NCBI RefSeq assembly: GCF_014646695.1
Contig: NZ_BMNT01000002.1
Location: 49,319 to 112,899 of the forward strand
DNA: 63,581 nt
Direction: 5' to 3'
Origin: Sphaerisporangium melleum
GTDB taxonomy: Bacteria > Actinomycetota > Actinomycetes > Streptosporangiales > Streptosporangiaceae
The translations under genes and the position numbers were made by a program. How positions within the stretch are numbered: the stretch's first letter is position 1; the number at the start of each line of letters is the position of its first letter. The notes under the pieces are model-generated. The model did not search any database. It worked only from the letters and a program-made list of their open reading frames with translations, and was not told the origin of the DNA. Of this stretch, positions 18,221-26,188 are shown in pieces.

Positions 18221-18265
18221 GAACGGCCCGCAGCGGCGAGGGATGCTCGCCGCCACGGGCCGTTC
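18221..18265 (-). terminator. Strong hairpin terminator of ssrA
   Basis: The outer stem is 18222-18230 with 18256-18264 (9 bp, AACGGCCCG arm). A symmetric CA/CA bulge separates it from the inner 8-bp stem (18233-18240 with 18246-18253) and a 5-nt loop. It starts 8 nt past the tmRNA 3' end. There is no T-tract, which is usual for high-GC actinobacterial terminators. Confidence 0.8.
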
Positions 18266-18272
18266 CAGGGAG

Positions 18273-18647
18273 TGGAGGTGGCGGGAATCGAACCCGCGTC
18301 CTTCAACACCGCGTCAGGGCTTCTCCGGGTGCAGCCTGCAGCGCTTTTCTCGGCCCCGGCGATCTCGCAGGCGAGTCGCCGACGGGCTCAGTCACTGTTA
18401 GGTTTCCCTATCGCCCCCGTGACCGGGGCGAGCGGTTGAGCCTCCTAGCGATGCCAGATCCGGGCCGGAGGCGATCCCGGGCTGACAAGGGCCTAGACCT
18501 CGCTCAGGCGGCGAGGGCCATGTGGCCCTGAGTGCGCGTGTTATTGGCACTTATTGTTTTGCGGTCACAGGATTAACGAGGTTATGTCCGCAGTCCTCGA
18601 CCCGCTTCCCCTGGCACGACATGCCGAAGTCGAAACCGGTCACCCCC
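18273..18647 (-). ncRNA. ssrA: tmRNA (ssrA)
   Basis: The RNA is 375 nt on the minus strand. The 5' end GGGGGTG (18641-18647) pairs with CACCTCC near the 3' end to form the acceptor stem. CCGGTTTCGACTTCGGC is the universal 5' tmRNA signature, and GGTTCGATTCCCGCC is the T arm. The CCA end is not encoded (the genome reads A-CT). The tag reading frame is 18504-18548: resume codon GCC, peptide ANNTRTQGHMALAA, stop TGA. The ALAA ending is the degradation signal for ClpXP-type proteases. It lies downstream of smpB, whose product it needs, and is closed by a strong hairpin terminator. Confidence 0.97.
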
Positions 18648-19279
18648 TGTGGAGTTGTCAACACGACCCCGGGGGGTCGCGCGCCTTCCGACGATACTTT
18701 ACACAACACCCGTGCTGTCCACATGATTCCGGCCGCCCGACGGCCCCGATGAGCGAGCCTCAGCACGGACAGGGCGGGAGACGCATCGCTCCGTCCGCTG
18801 CAGGGGACTGCGCGAGCCGCCGCACTCGGCCCCTCCGCGCCGTGCCCGGGCCGGTGGGGCCGACGCCGCGTGGTCTGTGGCTGCCGGCGTCCTCGGGTCC
18901 TGTCGGTGGTCCGGGCGCGACGACATGCCGAAACCCCCGGAGGCATGGCACATGGCGCATACCCCCGGGGGCCGACCGGCAGGGTCGAGCCGGTCCGGAC
19001 GGCAGGGCTTCCCCCGAGATGAAGCCCTGGTCTCATCACGGCGACCAGGCCCGCAACCCCCAAGCGGTGCCCGGTCACCGAGAAAGACGCCAGACGGCCG
19101 CCCGATGGTTGCTCGGCCGGGGAAGTATTTTCCGCAGGTCAGCGACGCTCCTCCGACCCCGCACGCCCTGGCATCCGACAGCGGGCCCATAGGCGGTGCC
19201 GCGAGCGCCCCGGGCGCCGCACCGCCGGTCACGCCGGAGCCCGGCGGTGACCGGCAGGGCGGTGTCAGGCGGGGCGGTG
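18648..19279 (-). other. 632-bp gene-free region with a hairpin cluster (18934-19069)
   Basis: I see no convincing protein gene. Between 18934 and 19069 lie five perfect inverted repeats: 18934-18940/18965-18971 (7 bp), 18974-18980/18989-18995 (7 bp), 19004-19011/19021-19028 (8 bp), 19026-19032/19043-19049 (7 bp) and 19056-19059/19066-19069 (4 bp). The third and fourth share three bases, so they exclude each other. The region sits between the PBP-like gene and ssrA on the minus strand. It could contain the terminator of the former, the promoter of ssrA, or a structured RNA. Confidence 0.45.
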
Positions 19280-21277
19280 TCAGGCGGCCGTACGGGCGTT
19301 GCGGAAGAACTGGCCGGCGATCTGCGGGGCGACGGTCGCGTCGCCGGTCTCGGCGAGCACGGCCACGGCCATGTCGCCCTGCCAGCCCACGAACCAGTTG
19401 AGGTGCCGCTGGCGCTTCTTCCCGCTGTCGGTTTCGGTGAAGGTGACCGCCGAGGACACCCCGTAGACCTTCTCGCCGGGCGCCGCGGCCGCCGTGGCCG
19501 ACCCCGAGGTGACGCCCGCGCGCATCAGGGCGCGCAGCTTGGTCAGGCTCTCGGCGGCGAGGGTGACCGGACGCGGGGCAGGGGCGGGGGCGACCTCGGA
19601 GTCGGTGTCCGGCGTGGCGGGCGAGGTGACCAGCGTGGGCGGGCGCCAGGTGCCGGAGGCGAGCGCGCCTGCGACCAGGGCCATCGACAGCGGGCTCACC
19701 CGGACGCTCTGCCCAGCGATGATCTTCGCCTTGGCGGCGTCGCCGGCCGCGGCGGGCACGCTGCCGCTGAACGTCCGCAGCGGTAGCCGCCAGTCCTGCC
19801 CGATGCCGAAGCGGGCGGCCGACTGGGTGAGCGCCGTGGCGTTGACGCGGCGGGCCAGGGACGCCAGCGCGGTGACGCACCCCTGGGCGAAGCCCGCGGT
19901 GACGGTCGGCGTGTCACCGGCCGGCGGCTCGGCCTGCGGCTGGCCGGTCGGCTGAGGCTGGCCGGTGGTCTGCGGCTGCGGGGTCGACTGGGCCTGCGCC
20001 TGCTGGAATCGGGCGCCGCCGACCGTGCGGTCGGCCGGGCAGGGGAGCTTCTGGCCCGGGTCCAGCCCGGCGGCGAGCAGGCCGTCCGCCGCGACGATCG
20101 AGAAGGTCGTGCCCGGCGGGAAACGGCCGTTCAACCCGTCACTGAGCTGGTCGAAGCCCTTGGAGGCCACGGCCCTGATCTGCCCGGTCGGCGCGTCCAC
20201 GGCCAGCAGCAGGGCGGCGGACTGACCGCTGACGGCCAGGTCGGCCGAGCGCTGCACGCCCTTGTCGATGGTGGTGCGCACCGAGGTGGTGTCGGTGCGG
20301 CCCGGCCAGCGCGCCAGCTCGGCCACCTGCTCGCCGGTCTTGAGGTCGTAGGTGATCACCTCGGTGCCGGTGGAGCCGGTGAGCTGCTCCTGGTAGGCCT
20401 TCTGCAGACCGCCCTGGCCGATGGTGTCGCCGGCGCGCTGCGGGCCGCCGAGCTGCTGCATGGTCTCGGCGGTGATGGCGCCGACCCGGCCGATGATGTC
20501 GGCCGGCTGCGCGGGCGCCACCGGCTGCGCCTGCTTCTCGATCACCAGGTCGGGGCCGATCTCCTCCAGCCGGTCGAGGAGCTGGGCGTACTTCTTGGCG
20601 CCGAAGGTCACCAGCGGCACGAAGTCCTGCGGCGGGGCCGAGCGGATGCGGGCGAGCAGGCGGTCCTGCGCGAAGCCGGTGAGCTGGAACAGCCGCTCGC
20701 ACACGCCCACGGGGTCCTTCACCCGGTCGGGGTAGACGCCCGCGAGGTAGAGGGTGGCGTCCTGCTGCAGCGCGTCGCCGTTGCGGTCCTCGATCGGCTG
20801 GCGGATCGGCTGGTCGCCCTCGGGGGACACCTTGACCGCGAAGCGCTGCCCCTCGCCGAGCTGCGGGTGGATGACCTTGGACGACCAGCGGACCTTCCAG
20901 CTCCCGTCGACCACGTGCAGGGGCAGGTCGTTGTCGTAACTCCAGATCGGGTTGTTGTCGCCGAGGTCGACCTGGACGCGGAACTTCGCGTCGGCGTTGT
21001 CGCCGTCGGAGGTGAGCCCCTTGATCGAGAAGCGGATGGAGGCGGCGTCCAGCTGCAGCGAGGCGTCCTCCAGGGCCTTGCGCACGGCCTTGGGGTCGCC
21101 GTCGGTGCGCTCGGCCGCCGCGGCGTAGTCGCCGGACTGCCAGCCCACCAGGAACTGGCTGACGGCCTCGTGCGGCGTCGGCTCGGCGAAACAGGCCGAC
21201 AGCAGGGGCGCGGCCAGGGCGAGCGCCAGCCCGGCCGGCAGGGCCCTGGCCTTTCTGAGACGTACGGCTAGCACCAC
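19280..21277 (-). CDS. PBP-like lipoprotein (MecA_N + transpeptidase fold) without catalytic motifs
   Basis: A protein of 665 residues. Lipobox LSAC (Cys29) is followed by an NTF2-like MecA_N domain (about 35-150), a linker or dimerisation domain (150-300), then a penicillin-binding transpeptidase fold (310-665). The active-site block reads FPPGTTFSI (386-394) where real enzymes have PGSTFK: the nucleophile Ser is Thr390 and the general-base Lys is Ser393. SxN is GCV (466-468) and KTG is degraded near 601-606. It is therefore probably a pseudo-transpeptidase with a structural or sensing role at the cell wall. GTG 21277 starts 13 nt after smpB. A Pro/Gln-rich insert (425-455) sits inside the catalytic domain. 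Confidence 0.85.
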   Translation of the reverse strand: MVLAVRLRKARALPAGLALALAAPLLSACFAEPTPHEAVSQFLVGWQSGDYAAAAERTDGDPKAVRKALEDASLQLDAASIRFSIKGLTSDGDNADAKFRVQVDLGDNNPIWSYDNDLPLHVVDGSWKVRWSSKVIHPQLGEGQRFAVKVSPEGDQPIRQPIEDRNGDALQQDATLYLAGVYPDRVKDPVGVCERLFQLTGFAQDRLLARIRSAPPQDFVPLVTFGAKKYAQLLDRLEEIGPDLVIEKQAQPVAPAQPADIIGRVGAITAETMQQLGGPQRAGDTIGQGGLQKAYQEQLTGSTGTEVITYDLKTGEQVAELARWPGRTDTTSVRTTIDKGVQRSADLAVSGQSAALLLAVDAPTGQIRAVASKGFDQLSDGLNGRFPPGTTFSIVAADGLLAAGLDPGQKLPCPADRTVGGARFQQAQAQSTPQPQTTGQPQPTGQPQAEPPAGDTPTVTAGFAQGCVTALASLARRVNATALTQSAARFGIGQDWRLPLRTFSGSVPAAAGDAAKAKIIAGQSVRVSPLSMALVAGALASGTWRPPTLVTSPATPDTDSEVAPAPAPRPVTLAAESLTKLRALMRAGVTSGSATAAAAPGEKVYGVSSAVTFTETDSGKKRQRHLNWFVGWQGDMAVAVLAETGDATVAPQIAGQFFRNARTAA

Positions 21278-21290
21278 GGGTGGTCGGCCC

Positions 21291-21758
21291 TCATCGGTTG
21301 CGGTGGCGGAGCGCGCGGGCCATCTCCCGGGTCGCCTGCTTCTCGGCGAGATCGTGCCGCTTGTCCCAGGTCTTCTTACCGCGGGCGACGCCGATCTCGA
21401 TCTTGGCCCGGCCGTCCCGGAAGTACAGGGAGAGCGGGACGAGCGTCAGGCCGGACTCCTTGGTCTTGCCGATGATCTTCCCGATCTCCTTGCGGTGGAG
21501 CAGGAGCTTACGAGGGCGCCGCGCCGCGTGGTTGGTCCACGTGCCCATGTGGTACTCGGGGATGTGGACGTTCATCAGCCACACCTCGTCGTCCTTCACC
21601 TGGGCGTACCCGTCAGAGAGGCTGGCCCGGCCGGCACGGAGGGACTTCACCTCCGTGCCCATCAGGACGAGCCCGGCCTCGTAGGTTTCCTCGATGTGAT
21701 AGTCGTGCCGGGCACGCTTGTTCTGGGCGATCAGCTTACGCCCGGTCTCACGTGGCAT
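21291..21758 (-). CDS. smpB: SsrA-binding protein SmpB
   Basis: A protein of 155 residues, normal for the family. It holds the OB-fold core [26 protein letters not shown], conserved [10 protein letters not shown] and [12 protein letters not shown], and the basic C-terminal tail [24 protein letters not shown], which mimics the codon-anticodon duplex in the decoding centre. It binds tmRNA and brings it to stalled ribosomes. The tmRNA gene lies 2.6 kb downstream on the same strand, with only the PBP-like gene between. It follows ftsX by 22 bp. Confidence 0.97.
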   Translation of the reverse strand: MPRETGRKLIAQNKRARHDYHIEETYEAGLVLMGTEVKSLRAGRASLSDGYAQVKDDEVWLMNVHIPEYHMGTWTNHAARRPRKLLLHRKEIGKIIGKTKESGLTLVPLSLYFRDGRAKIEIGVARGKKTWDKRHDLAEKQATREMARALRHRNR

Positions 21759-21780
21759 ACAGCGAGCCTACCGGGGAGCG

Positions 21781-22689
21781 TCACACCCGGAGGTACCGGC
21801 GGAGCGTCACGAACGAGGCGAGGATACAGATCAGCACGCCCACCACGGTGGTCAGTGTGATCACCTGTGCGACGTCGCTCCAGGTGAGCTGGGTCGCCAG
21901 CGCGAAGAACTTCTGCATGCTGTCGAAGATCACGATTTTGGCGAACATCAGCAGGACCGCCGAGATCACTCCGCCGACCAGGCCGGCGATCGTGCCCTCC
22001 ATGACGAACGGGAGCTGGATGTACAGGTTGGACGCGCCGACCAGCCGCATGATGCCGGTCTCGCGCCTGCGGTTGTACGCCGACAGCCGCACCGTGTTGC
22101 CGATCAGCAGGATCGCGGCGAACACCTGGATCAGCGCCACGACCAGCGCCGCGCTGCGCAGGCGGTTCATCAGGCCGAAGAACCGGTCGAGCAACTGCTG
22201 GTCGTTGACCACGTTGGCGACCCCGGCGGCCCCGCTGAGCGCGTCGAACACCGCCTTGTAGTCGTCGGGGTTCTTCAGCTTCACCCGGAACGACTCGGGC
22301 ATGTCCTCGACCTTGACGGCGCTCAGGAACACGCTGTTGCTGCTGTAGGCCGCCTTGAAGTTCTCGTAGGCCTTCTCCTGGTTCTCGAAGGTGACCCGGT
22401 CGACCTGGGGCATGGCCTCGATCTGCTTCTGCAGCGCGACCTTCTCCTGCTGGCTCACCCCACCACGGCCCTTGCAGGCGTCGAACGGGCTGTTCTTCGC
22501 GCATAGGAAGGCCGACAACTGCACCTTGTCGGACCAGTAGCTGCTCATGCTGCCGACCTGGGCGTTGATCATGAGTCCGATGCCGAGCAGGGCCATGCCG
22601 ATGGCGACGGTCACGATGACGGCGATGGTCATCGTGAGGTTACGGCGAAGCCCGATCCAGACCTCGGAGAAGATGAAGTTTGCCCGCAT
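21781..22689 (-). CDS. ftsX: Cell-division protein FtsX
   Basis: A protein of 302 residues with the FtsX layout: short cytoplasmic start (MRANFIFSEVWIGLRRNLTM), TM1 (TIAVIVTVAIGMALLGIGLMI), an extracellular loop of about 150 residues with two Cys (CAKNSPFDACKGR), then three helices near the C-terminus. With FtsE it forms the ABC-type complex that activates peptidoglycan hydrolases at the septum. It sits 36 bp after ftsE in the same orientation. The two loop cysteines could form a disulfide, as seen in other actinobacterial FtsX proteins. Confidence 0.96.
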   Translation of the reverse strand: MRANFIFSEVWIGLRRNLTMTIAVIVTVAIGMALLGIGLMINAQVGSMSSYWSDKVQLSAFLCAKNSPFDACKGRGGVSQQEKVALQKQIEAMPQVDRVTFENQEKAYENFKAAYSSNSVFLSAVKVEDMPESFRVKLKNPDDYKAVFDALSGAAGVANVVNDQQLLDRFFGLMNRLRSAALVVALIQVFAAILLIGNTVRLSAYNRRRETGIMRLVGASNLYIQLPFVMEGTIAGLVGGVISAVLLMFAKIVIFDSMQKFFALATQLTWSDVAQVITLTTVVGVLICILASFVTLRRYLRV

Positions 22690-22725
22690 GCTTTGGGTGT
22701 CCCCTGTCGCTCTCTCGCTTGGTGA

Positions 22726-23415
22726 TCAGTACGCCTGGCCGTAGACGCCGCGCGACTGATCCCGGACGATCTTGCCGTCCTCCAGCTCGACCACGCGTTT
22801 GCGCATGGAGTCGACGATGGCGGCGTCATGGGTGGCCATGACGACGGTGGTACCGGTCCGGTTGATCCGGTCGAGCACCTTCATGATCCCGATGCTGGTC
22901 GCCGGGTCGATGTTGCCGGTGGGCTCGTCCGCGAGCAGGATCATCGGCCGGTTGACGAACGCGCGGGCCATGGCGACCCGCTGCTGCTCACCGCCGGACA
23001 GCTCGTCGGGCATGCGGTGGGCCTTGCCCTCGAGGCCGACCAGCTCGACCACCTCGGGCACCACCTTGCGGATGAACCGCCGGGGCTTGCCGATGACCTC
23101 CAGCGCGAACGCCACGTTCTCGTAGACGTTCTTGTTGGGCAGCAGCCGGAAGTCCTGGAACACGCAGCCGATGCGGCGGCGCAGGTGCGGCACCTTGAAG
23201 TTCGACAGGCGCGCCAGATCCTTACCGGCGACGTGGATGGCGCCCGAGTTCGGGCGCTCTTCCTTCAGGACCAGCCGGAGAAAGGTCGACTTCCCCGACC
23301 CCGAAGGACCGACCAGGAACACGAACTCGCCCTTGTCGACATCCACGCTGACGTGGTCGAGGGCGGGGCGGTTCTGGTTAGCGTAGACCTTGGTGACATT
23401 ATCGAAATGGATCAC
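22726..23415 (-). CDS. ftsE: Cell-division ATP-binding protein FtsE
   Basis: A protein of 229 residues, the canonical length. Walker A is GPSGSGKST, the signature motif is [14 protein letters not shown], Walker B is [12 protein letters not shown], and the switch His lies in VVMATHD. I start at GTG 23415 ([11 protein letters not shown]), where all FtsE proteins begin; the open frame runs to 23484. The hexamer TAGACT (23435-23440) upstream on the minus strand is a candidate -10 element. FtsE powers FtsX at the division site. Confidence 0.96.
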   Translation of the reverse strand: MIHFDNVTKVYANQNRPALDHVSVDVDKGEFVFLVGPSGSGKSTFLRLVLKEERPNSGAIHVAGKDLARLSNFKVPHLRRRIGCVFQDFRLLPNKNVYENVAFALEVIGKPRRFIRKVVPEVVELVGLEGKAHRMPDELSGGEQQRVAMARAFVNRPMILLADEPTGNIDPATSIGIMKVLDRINRTGTTVVMATHDAAIVDSMRKRVVELEDGKIVRDQSRGVYGQAY

Positions 23416-23650
23416 AGGCGCATCACGGCATGCCAGTCTAGGGGGTAGGACGGTCGCGGAGGTGGCGAGAGAGCCACATCGCATTGCTCGCCGGCCGGGG
23501 GGCGCCGCTCTTTACCGACGATCGACGTTCCGGTTGGCCGAGGCTCAGTCTAGGGGTAACACTGGCATGGAACGTCCATAACGGAAACAAAACGATTCCA
23601 CACTCGGCATCGGGGTGGTACAGCGATCATCGCGGAGAGGAAGATACCCC

Positions 23651-23842
23651 GTGAGCTGCGAACATTTGATCTGCGCCAACTGCGCCGGCCCGGTCGTCGA
23701 GGGGCGGTGCCCCGCCTGCCGTGCCAGCAGGGCCAGAGTGCACCACCATGGGCTGGGCGGGCTGTCTCCGCTGCTCATCGCGGCGGTGCTGCTCATCGTG
23801 CTCGGCTGCACGCTGGCGCTGAGCCACCTGTACGGCGCCTGA
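23651..23842 (+). CDS. Small zinc-ribbon protein with C-terminal membrane helix
   Basis: A protein of 63 residues starting at GTG 23651 with GAGGAAG upstream. The N-terminus has the cysteine pattern C-x4-C-x2-C-x9-C-x2-C (CEHLICANCAGPVVEGRCPAC), typical of a zinc ribbon. A tail-anchor helix follows (LLIAAVLLIVLGCTLALSHLYGA). It lies between ftsE and prfB on the opposite strand. The function is unknown. A hairpin overlapping its stop codon probably terminates it and converging prfB transcripts. Confidence 0.7.
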   Translation: MSCEHLICANCAGPVVEGRCPACRASRARVHHHGLGGLSPLLIAAVLLIVLGCTLALSHLYGA

Positions 23843-23852
23843 TCGGCGCCGT
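23832..23852. terminator. Hairpin between the zinc-ribbon gene and prfB
   Basis: ACGGCGCC-TGATC-GGCGCCGT is a perfect 8-bp stem with a 5-nt loop that contains the TGA stop. It lies between convergent genes (prfB ends at 23920), so it can serve both strands. There is no T-run. Confidence 0.6.
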
Positions 23853-23919
23853 CTAGGGGTGGCACGGGCATGTCAGGGGCGACGCCGGGGCCGGCGCCGC
23901 CCAGGGCGCCCGTGGCCCG

Positions 23920-25038
23920 CTAGCTCGCCGTGCCGGCCTCCTGCCGGCGCGTCCAGCGGATCTCGCCCTCGATGAACTCGTCCAGATCACCGTCGAGGAC
24001 GGCGGCCGGGTTGCCGGCCTCCACCGAGGTGCGCAGGTCCTTCACGATCTGGTACGGGTGCAGGACGTAGTTGCGGATCTGCGTGCCCCACGAGGTGGTG
24101 GACTCGCCGCGCAGCTCCGACATCTTCTCGGCCTCCTCCTGCCGCTTGCGCTCGAGCAGCTTGGCCTGCAGCACCGTCATCGCCGAGGCGCGGTTCTGCA
24201 GCTGCGAGCGCTCGTTCTGGCAGGAGACCACGATGCCGGTGGGCAGGTGGGTGATGCGCACCGCGGAGTCGGTGGTGTTGACGCCCTGGCCGCCGGGGCC
24301 GGAGGAGCGGTACACGTCGATGCGCAGGTCGTCCTCGTTGATGTCGATGTGGTCGGTCTGCTCGACGACCGGCACCACGTCGACACCGGCGAAGGAGGTC
24401 TGCCGGCGGCCCTGGTTGTCGAACGGGCTGATGCGGACGAGCCGGTGGGTGCCGTGCTCGCCCCTCAGCGTGCCGTAGGCGTACGGCGCCTTGACCACGA
24501 AGGTGGCCGACTTGATGCCGGCCTCCTCGGCGTAGGAGGTGTCGTAGATCTCGGTGGAGTAGCCCTTGCGCTCGGCCCACCGGAGGTACATGCGAAGGAG
24601 CATCTGCGCCCAGTCGGCGGCGTCCACGCCTCCGGCCTGGGAGTTGATCGTGACGAGCGCCTCACGGGCGTCGTAGGGCCCCGACAGCAGGGTGCGCACC
24701 TCAAGGGCGTTGACGTCGGTGCGCAGGGAGGCGAGCTCGCGGTCGGCCTCCTCGCGGGTGTCCGCGTCGTCCTCGGCCTCGGCCAGCTCGTACAGCACGG
24801 AGATGTCGTCCAGGCGGCGGACCAGGCTCTCGACGCGGTTGAGCTCGCCCTGCATGTGCGAGAGCCGGCTGGTGACCTTCTGCGCCTGCTCCGGGTCGTT
24901 CCACAGGTCAGGCGCGGCAGCCTGCTCCTCCAACTCGGCGATCTGCTTGCGCATGGCGTCGAGATCCAGCACGTCCTGAATGCCCTTCAGTGTGCCGGTA
25001 AGCTCGCTGATCTCTTCTGCGGGGTCGATGGCTGCCAC
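23920..25038 (-). CDS. prfB: Peptide chain release factor 2
   Basis: About 372 residues. It has the SPF tripeptide that reads UGA/UAA ([15 protein letters not shown]) and the catalytic GGQ loop ([16 protein letters not shown]). The frame is unbroken, so the programmed +1 frameshift of enterobacterial prfB is absent, as usual in actinobacteria. I choose GTG 25038 because TACTCT at 25047-25052 lies 8 nt upstream, the layout of a leaderless transcript; TTG 25047 is the other option. It leads the prfB-ftsE-ftsX-smpB order. Confidence 0.96.
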   Translation of the reverse strand: MAAIDPAEEISELTGTLKGIQDVLDLDAMRKQIAELEEQAAAPDLWNDPEQAQKVTSRLSHMQGELNRVESLVRRLDDISVLYELAEAEDDADTREEADRELASLRTDVNALEVRTLLSGPYDAREALVTINSQAGGVDAADWAQMLLRMYLRWAERKGYSTEIYDTSYAEEAGIKSATFVVKAPYAYGTLRGEHGTHRLVRISPFDNQGRRQTSFAGVDVVPVVEQTDHIDINEDDLRIDVYRSSGPGGQGVNTTDSAVRITHLPTGIVVSCQNERSQLQNRASAMTVLQAKLLERKRQEEAEKMSELRGESTTSWGTQIRNYVLHPYQIVKDLRTSVEAGNPAAVLDGDLDEFIEGEIRWTRRQEAGTAS

Positions 25039-25120
25039 AACTGCCAAGAGTACGCGAAGGCGGAGGCACCTCGCGCGTGGCTAGCATTGCGTCCTGCGGG
25101 GGACTCATCGGGAGGCGAGC

Positions 25121-26152
25121 GTGACCACGACCATGCGGGTGGCCCTCGCGCTGTTCCTGCTGGCCGGCTCCCTGATGGCGTGCTCGTCGCCGCCGGCGCC
25201 GCGCTCCGGCGCCTCCTCCGCCACGCCGTCGGCCTCCCCCACCGAGGCGGCGCCCCGGGAGGCGCCCGCGGTCGGCCTGGCCGAGGCGGGCCGGGTGCTG
25301 CGCGAGATCCTGGCCGCCGACGACGCCGCCCGCGCCTCGGGCGCCGAGTCCTACGCGCTGGAGCAGACCAGGGACGCCCAGCGTGATCTCACCAGGGTCG
25401 CGTTCACCTCGACCGGCCTGCGCCCGCCCCGCTATACCTGGGGGAAGCCCGAGCTGCTGGTGCCGCGCCTGAAGGCCGACCGCTATCCGTACTGGTTCGC
25501 CGCCGTGGCCGAGCGGCGCGATGGGCATGGCAGGCGGCGCACCGCGGTGCTGGCCTTCATGAAGCAGTACGAGACCTCGATGTGGCAGCTCAGCTTCGCC
25601 TCGCTGCTCTACCCCGGCACGAGCCCGCCCGCCGTCCTGCTCGACGATGAGGGGTACGCCACGGCGCTGGCCACCAGGGACGACTCGATCGCGATCAGCC
25701 CGCACCTGATGGCCCCGCTGCACGCGACCATCGCCGAGGAGGGCCCCAGGGGCTTCGCCGCGAGCCTGATCGCCCCGGGGCCGCAGACCACGGGGTACTT
25801 CGACGAGGTCGAGAAGATCCAGCCGGACTACCGCACGCGCGGGCTGCTGTACGACTCGCTGTTCGCCGCCACCGCCTTCCCGATCTTCGCGTTGCGCACT
25901 ACCGACGGCGGGGCCGTCATCCTGTACTCGCTGAGGCGCACGACGCTCCGCCAGGCGAAGATCAAGTCGGCCGAGGGCCTGGTCCCGGTGCCCAAGGCTG
26001 TCCGCTGGGCCGTCCCGAGCCAGGTGGTGCCGTCCATGCTGCGCATGATCGAGACCCAGCAGGACGTCAGCCAGGTCGCCCGCAAGGGCGCCGCCGAGCG
26101 CGCGCGCATCATCGGCTTCGACGGCGCCGCCACCGAGGTGACCGGCAGGTGA
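25121..26152 (+). CDS. Conserved actinobacterial lipoprotein, unknown function
   Basis: A protein of 343 residues starting at GTG 25121 with GGGAGGCGAGC upstream. The lipoprotein signal is VALALFLLAGSLMAC (Cys at about 22), followed by a Ser/Ala/Pro linker. One globular exported domain then covers about 50-330 (GRVLREILAADDAARASGAESYAL ... RYTWGKPELLVPRLKADRYPYWF). The domain resembles DUF8094-type actinobacterial lipoproteins, but I cannot confirm that. It is divergent from prfB and ends at a strong bidirectional hairpin. Confidence 0.7.
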   Translation: MTTTMRVALALFLLAGSLMACSSPPAPRSGASSATPSASPTEAAPREAPAVGLAEAGRVLREILAADDAARASGAESYALEQTRDAQRDLTRVAFTSTGLRPPRYTWGKPELLVPRLKADRYPYWFAAVAERRDGHGRRRTAVLAFMKQYETSMWQLSFASLLYPGTSPPAVLLDDEGYATALATRDDSIAISPHLMAPLHATIAEEGPRGFAASLIAPGPQTTGYFDEVEKIQPDYRTRGLLYDSLFAATAFPIFALRTTDGGAVILYSLRRTTLRQAKIKSAEGLVPVPKAVRWAVPSQVVPSMLRMIETQQDVSQVARKGAAERARIIGFDGAATEVTGR

Positions 26153-26183
26153 CCGGCCGGCCGGCGCGTGCGGCCGGCCGGTC
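26151..26183. terminator. Bidirectional terminator between the lipoprotein and GDH genes
   Basis: A perfect 13-bp stem (arm GACCGGCCGGCCG) with a 7-nt loop GCGCGTG starts at the lipoprotein stop codon. It ends 5 bp before the stop of the convergent GDH gene. On the plus strand it is followed by TTGACT. Confidence 0.75.
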
Positions 26184-26188
26184 TTGAC

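Larger units (their letters stand above)
23548..23872. repeat. Direct repeats flanking the zinc-ribbon mini-gene
   Basis: GTCTAGGGGTAACACTGGCA at 23548-23567 recurs as GTCTAGGGGTGGCACGGGCA at 23851-23870. With flanking bases about 23 of 28 match. A shorter copy (GTCTAGGGGGT) starts at 23436. On the minus strand each gives CCCCTAGAC, so they may be promoter-like or a small duplication. Confidence 0.5.

Noticed and set aside
18928-19070. Cyclic-di-AMP (ydaO) or 6C-type riboswitch
   Set aside because: The conserved core sequences of those classes are not visible, and no coding gene follows on the minus strand before ssrA.
18699-19880. Minus-strand 393-codon frame between the PBP-like gene and ssrA
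   Set aside because: Runs antiparallel in another frame through the PBP-like gene and hairpin cluster, with no protein features.
23920-25038. Programmed frameshift in prfB
   Set aside because: The frame is continuous with no in-frame TGA near the N-terminus.
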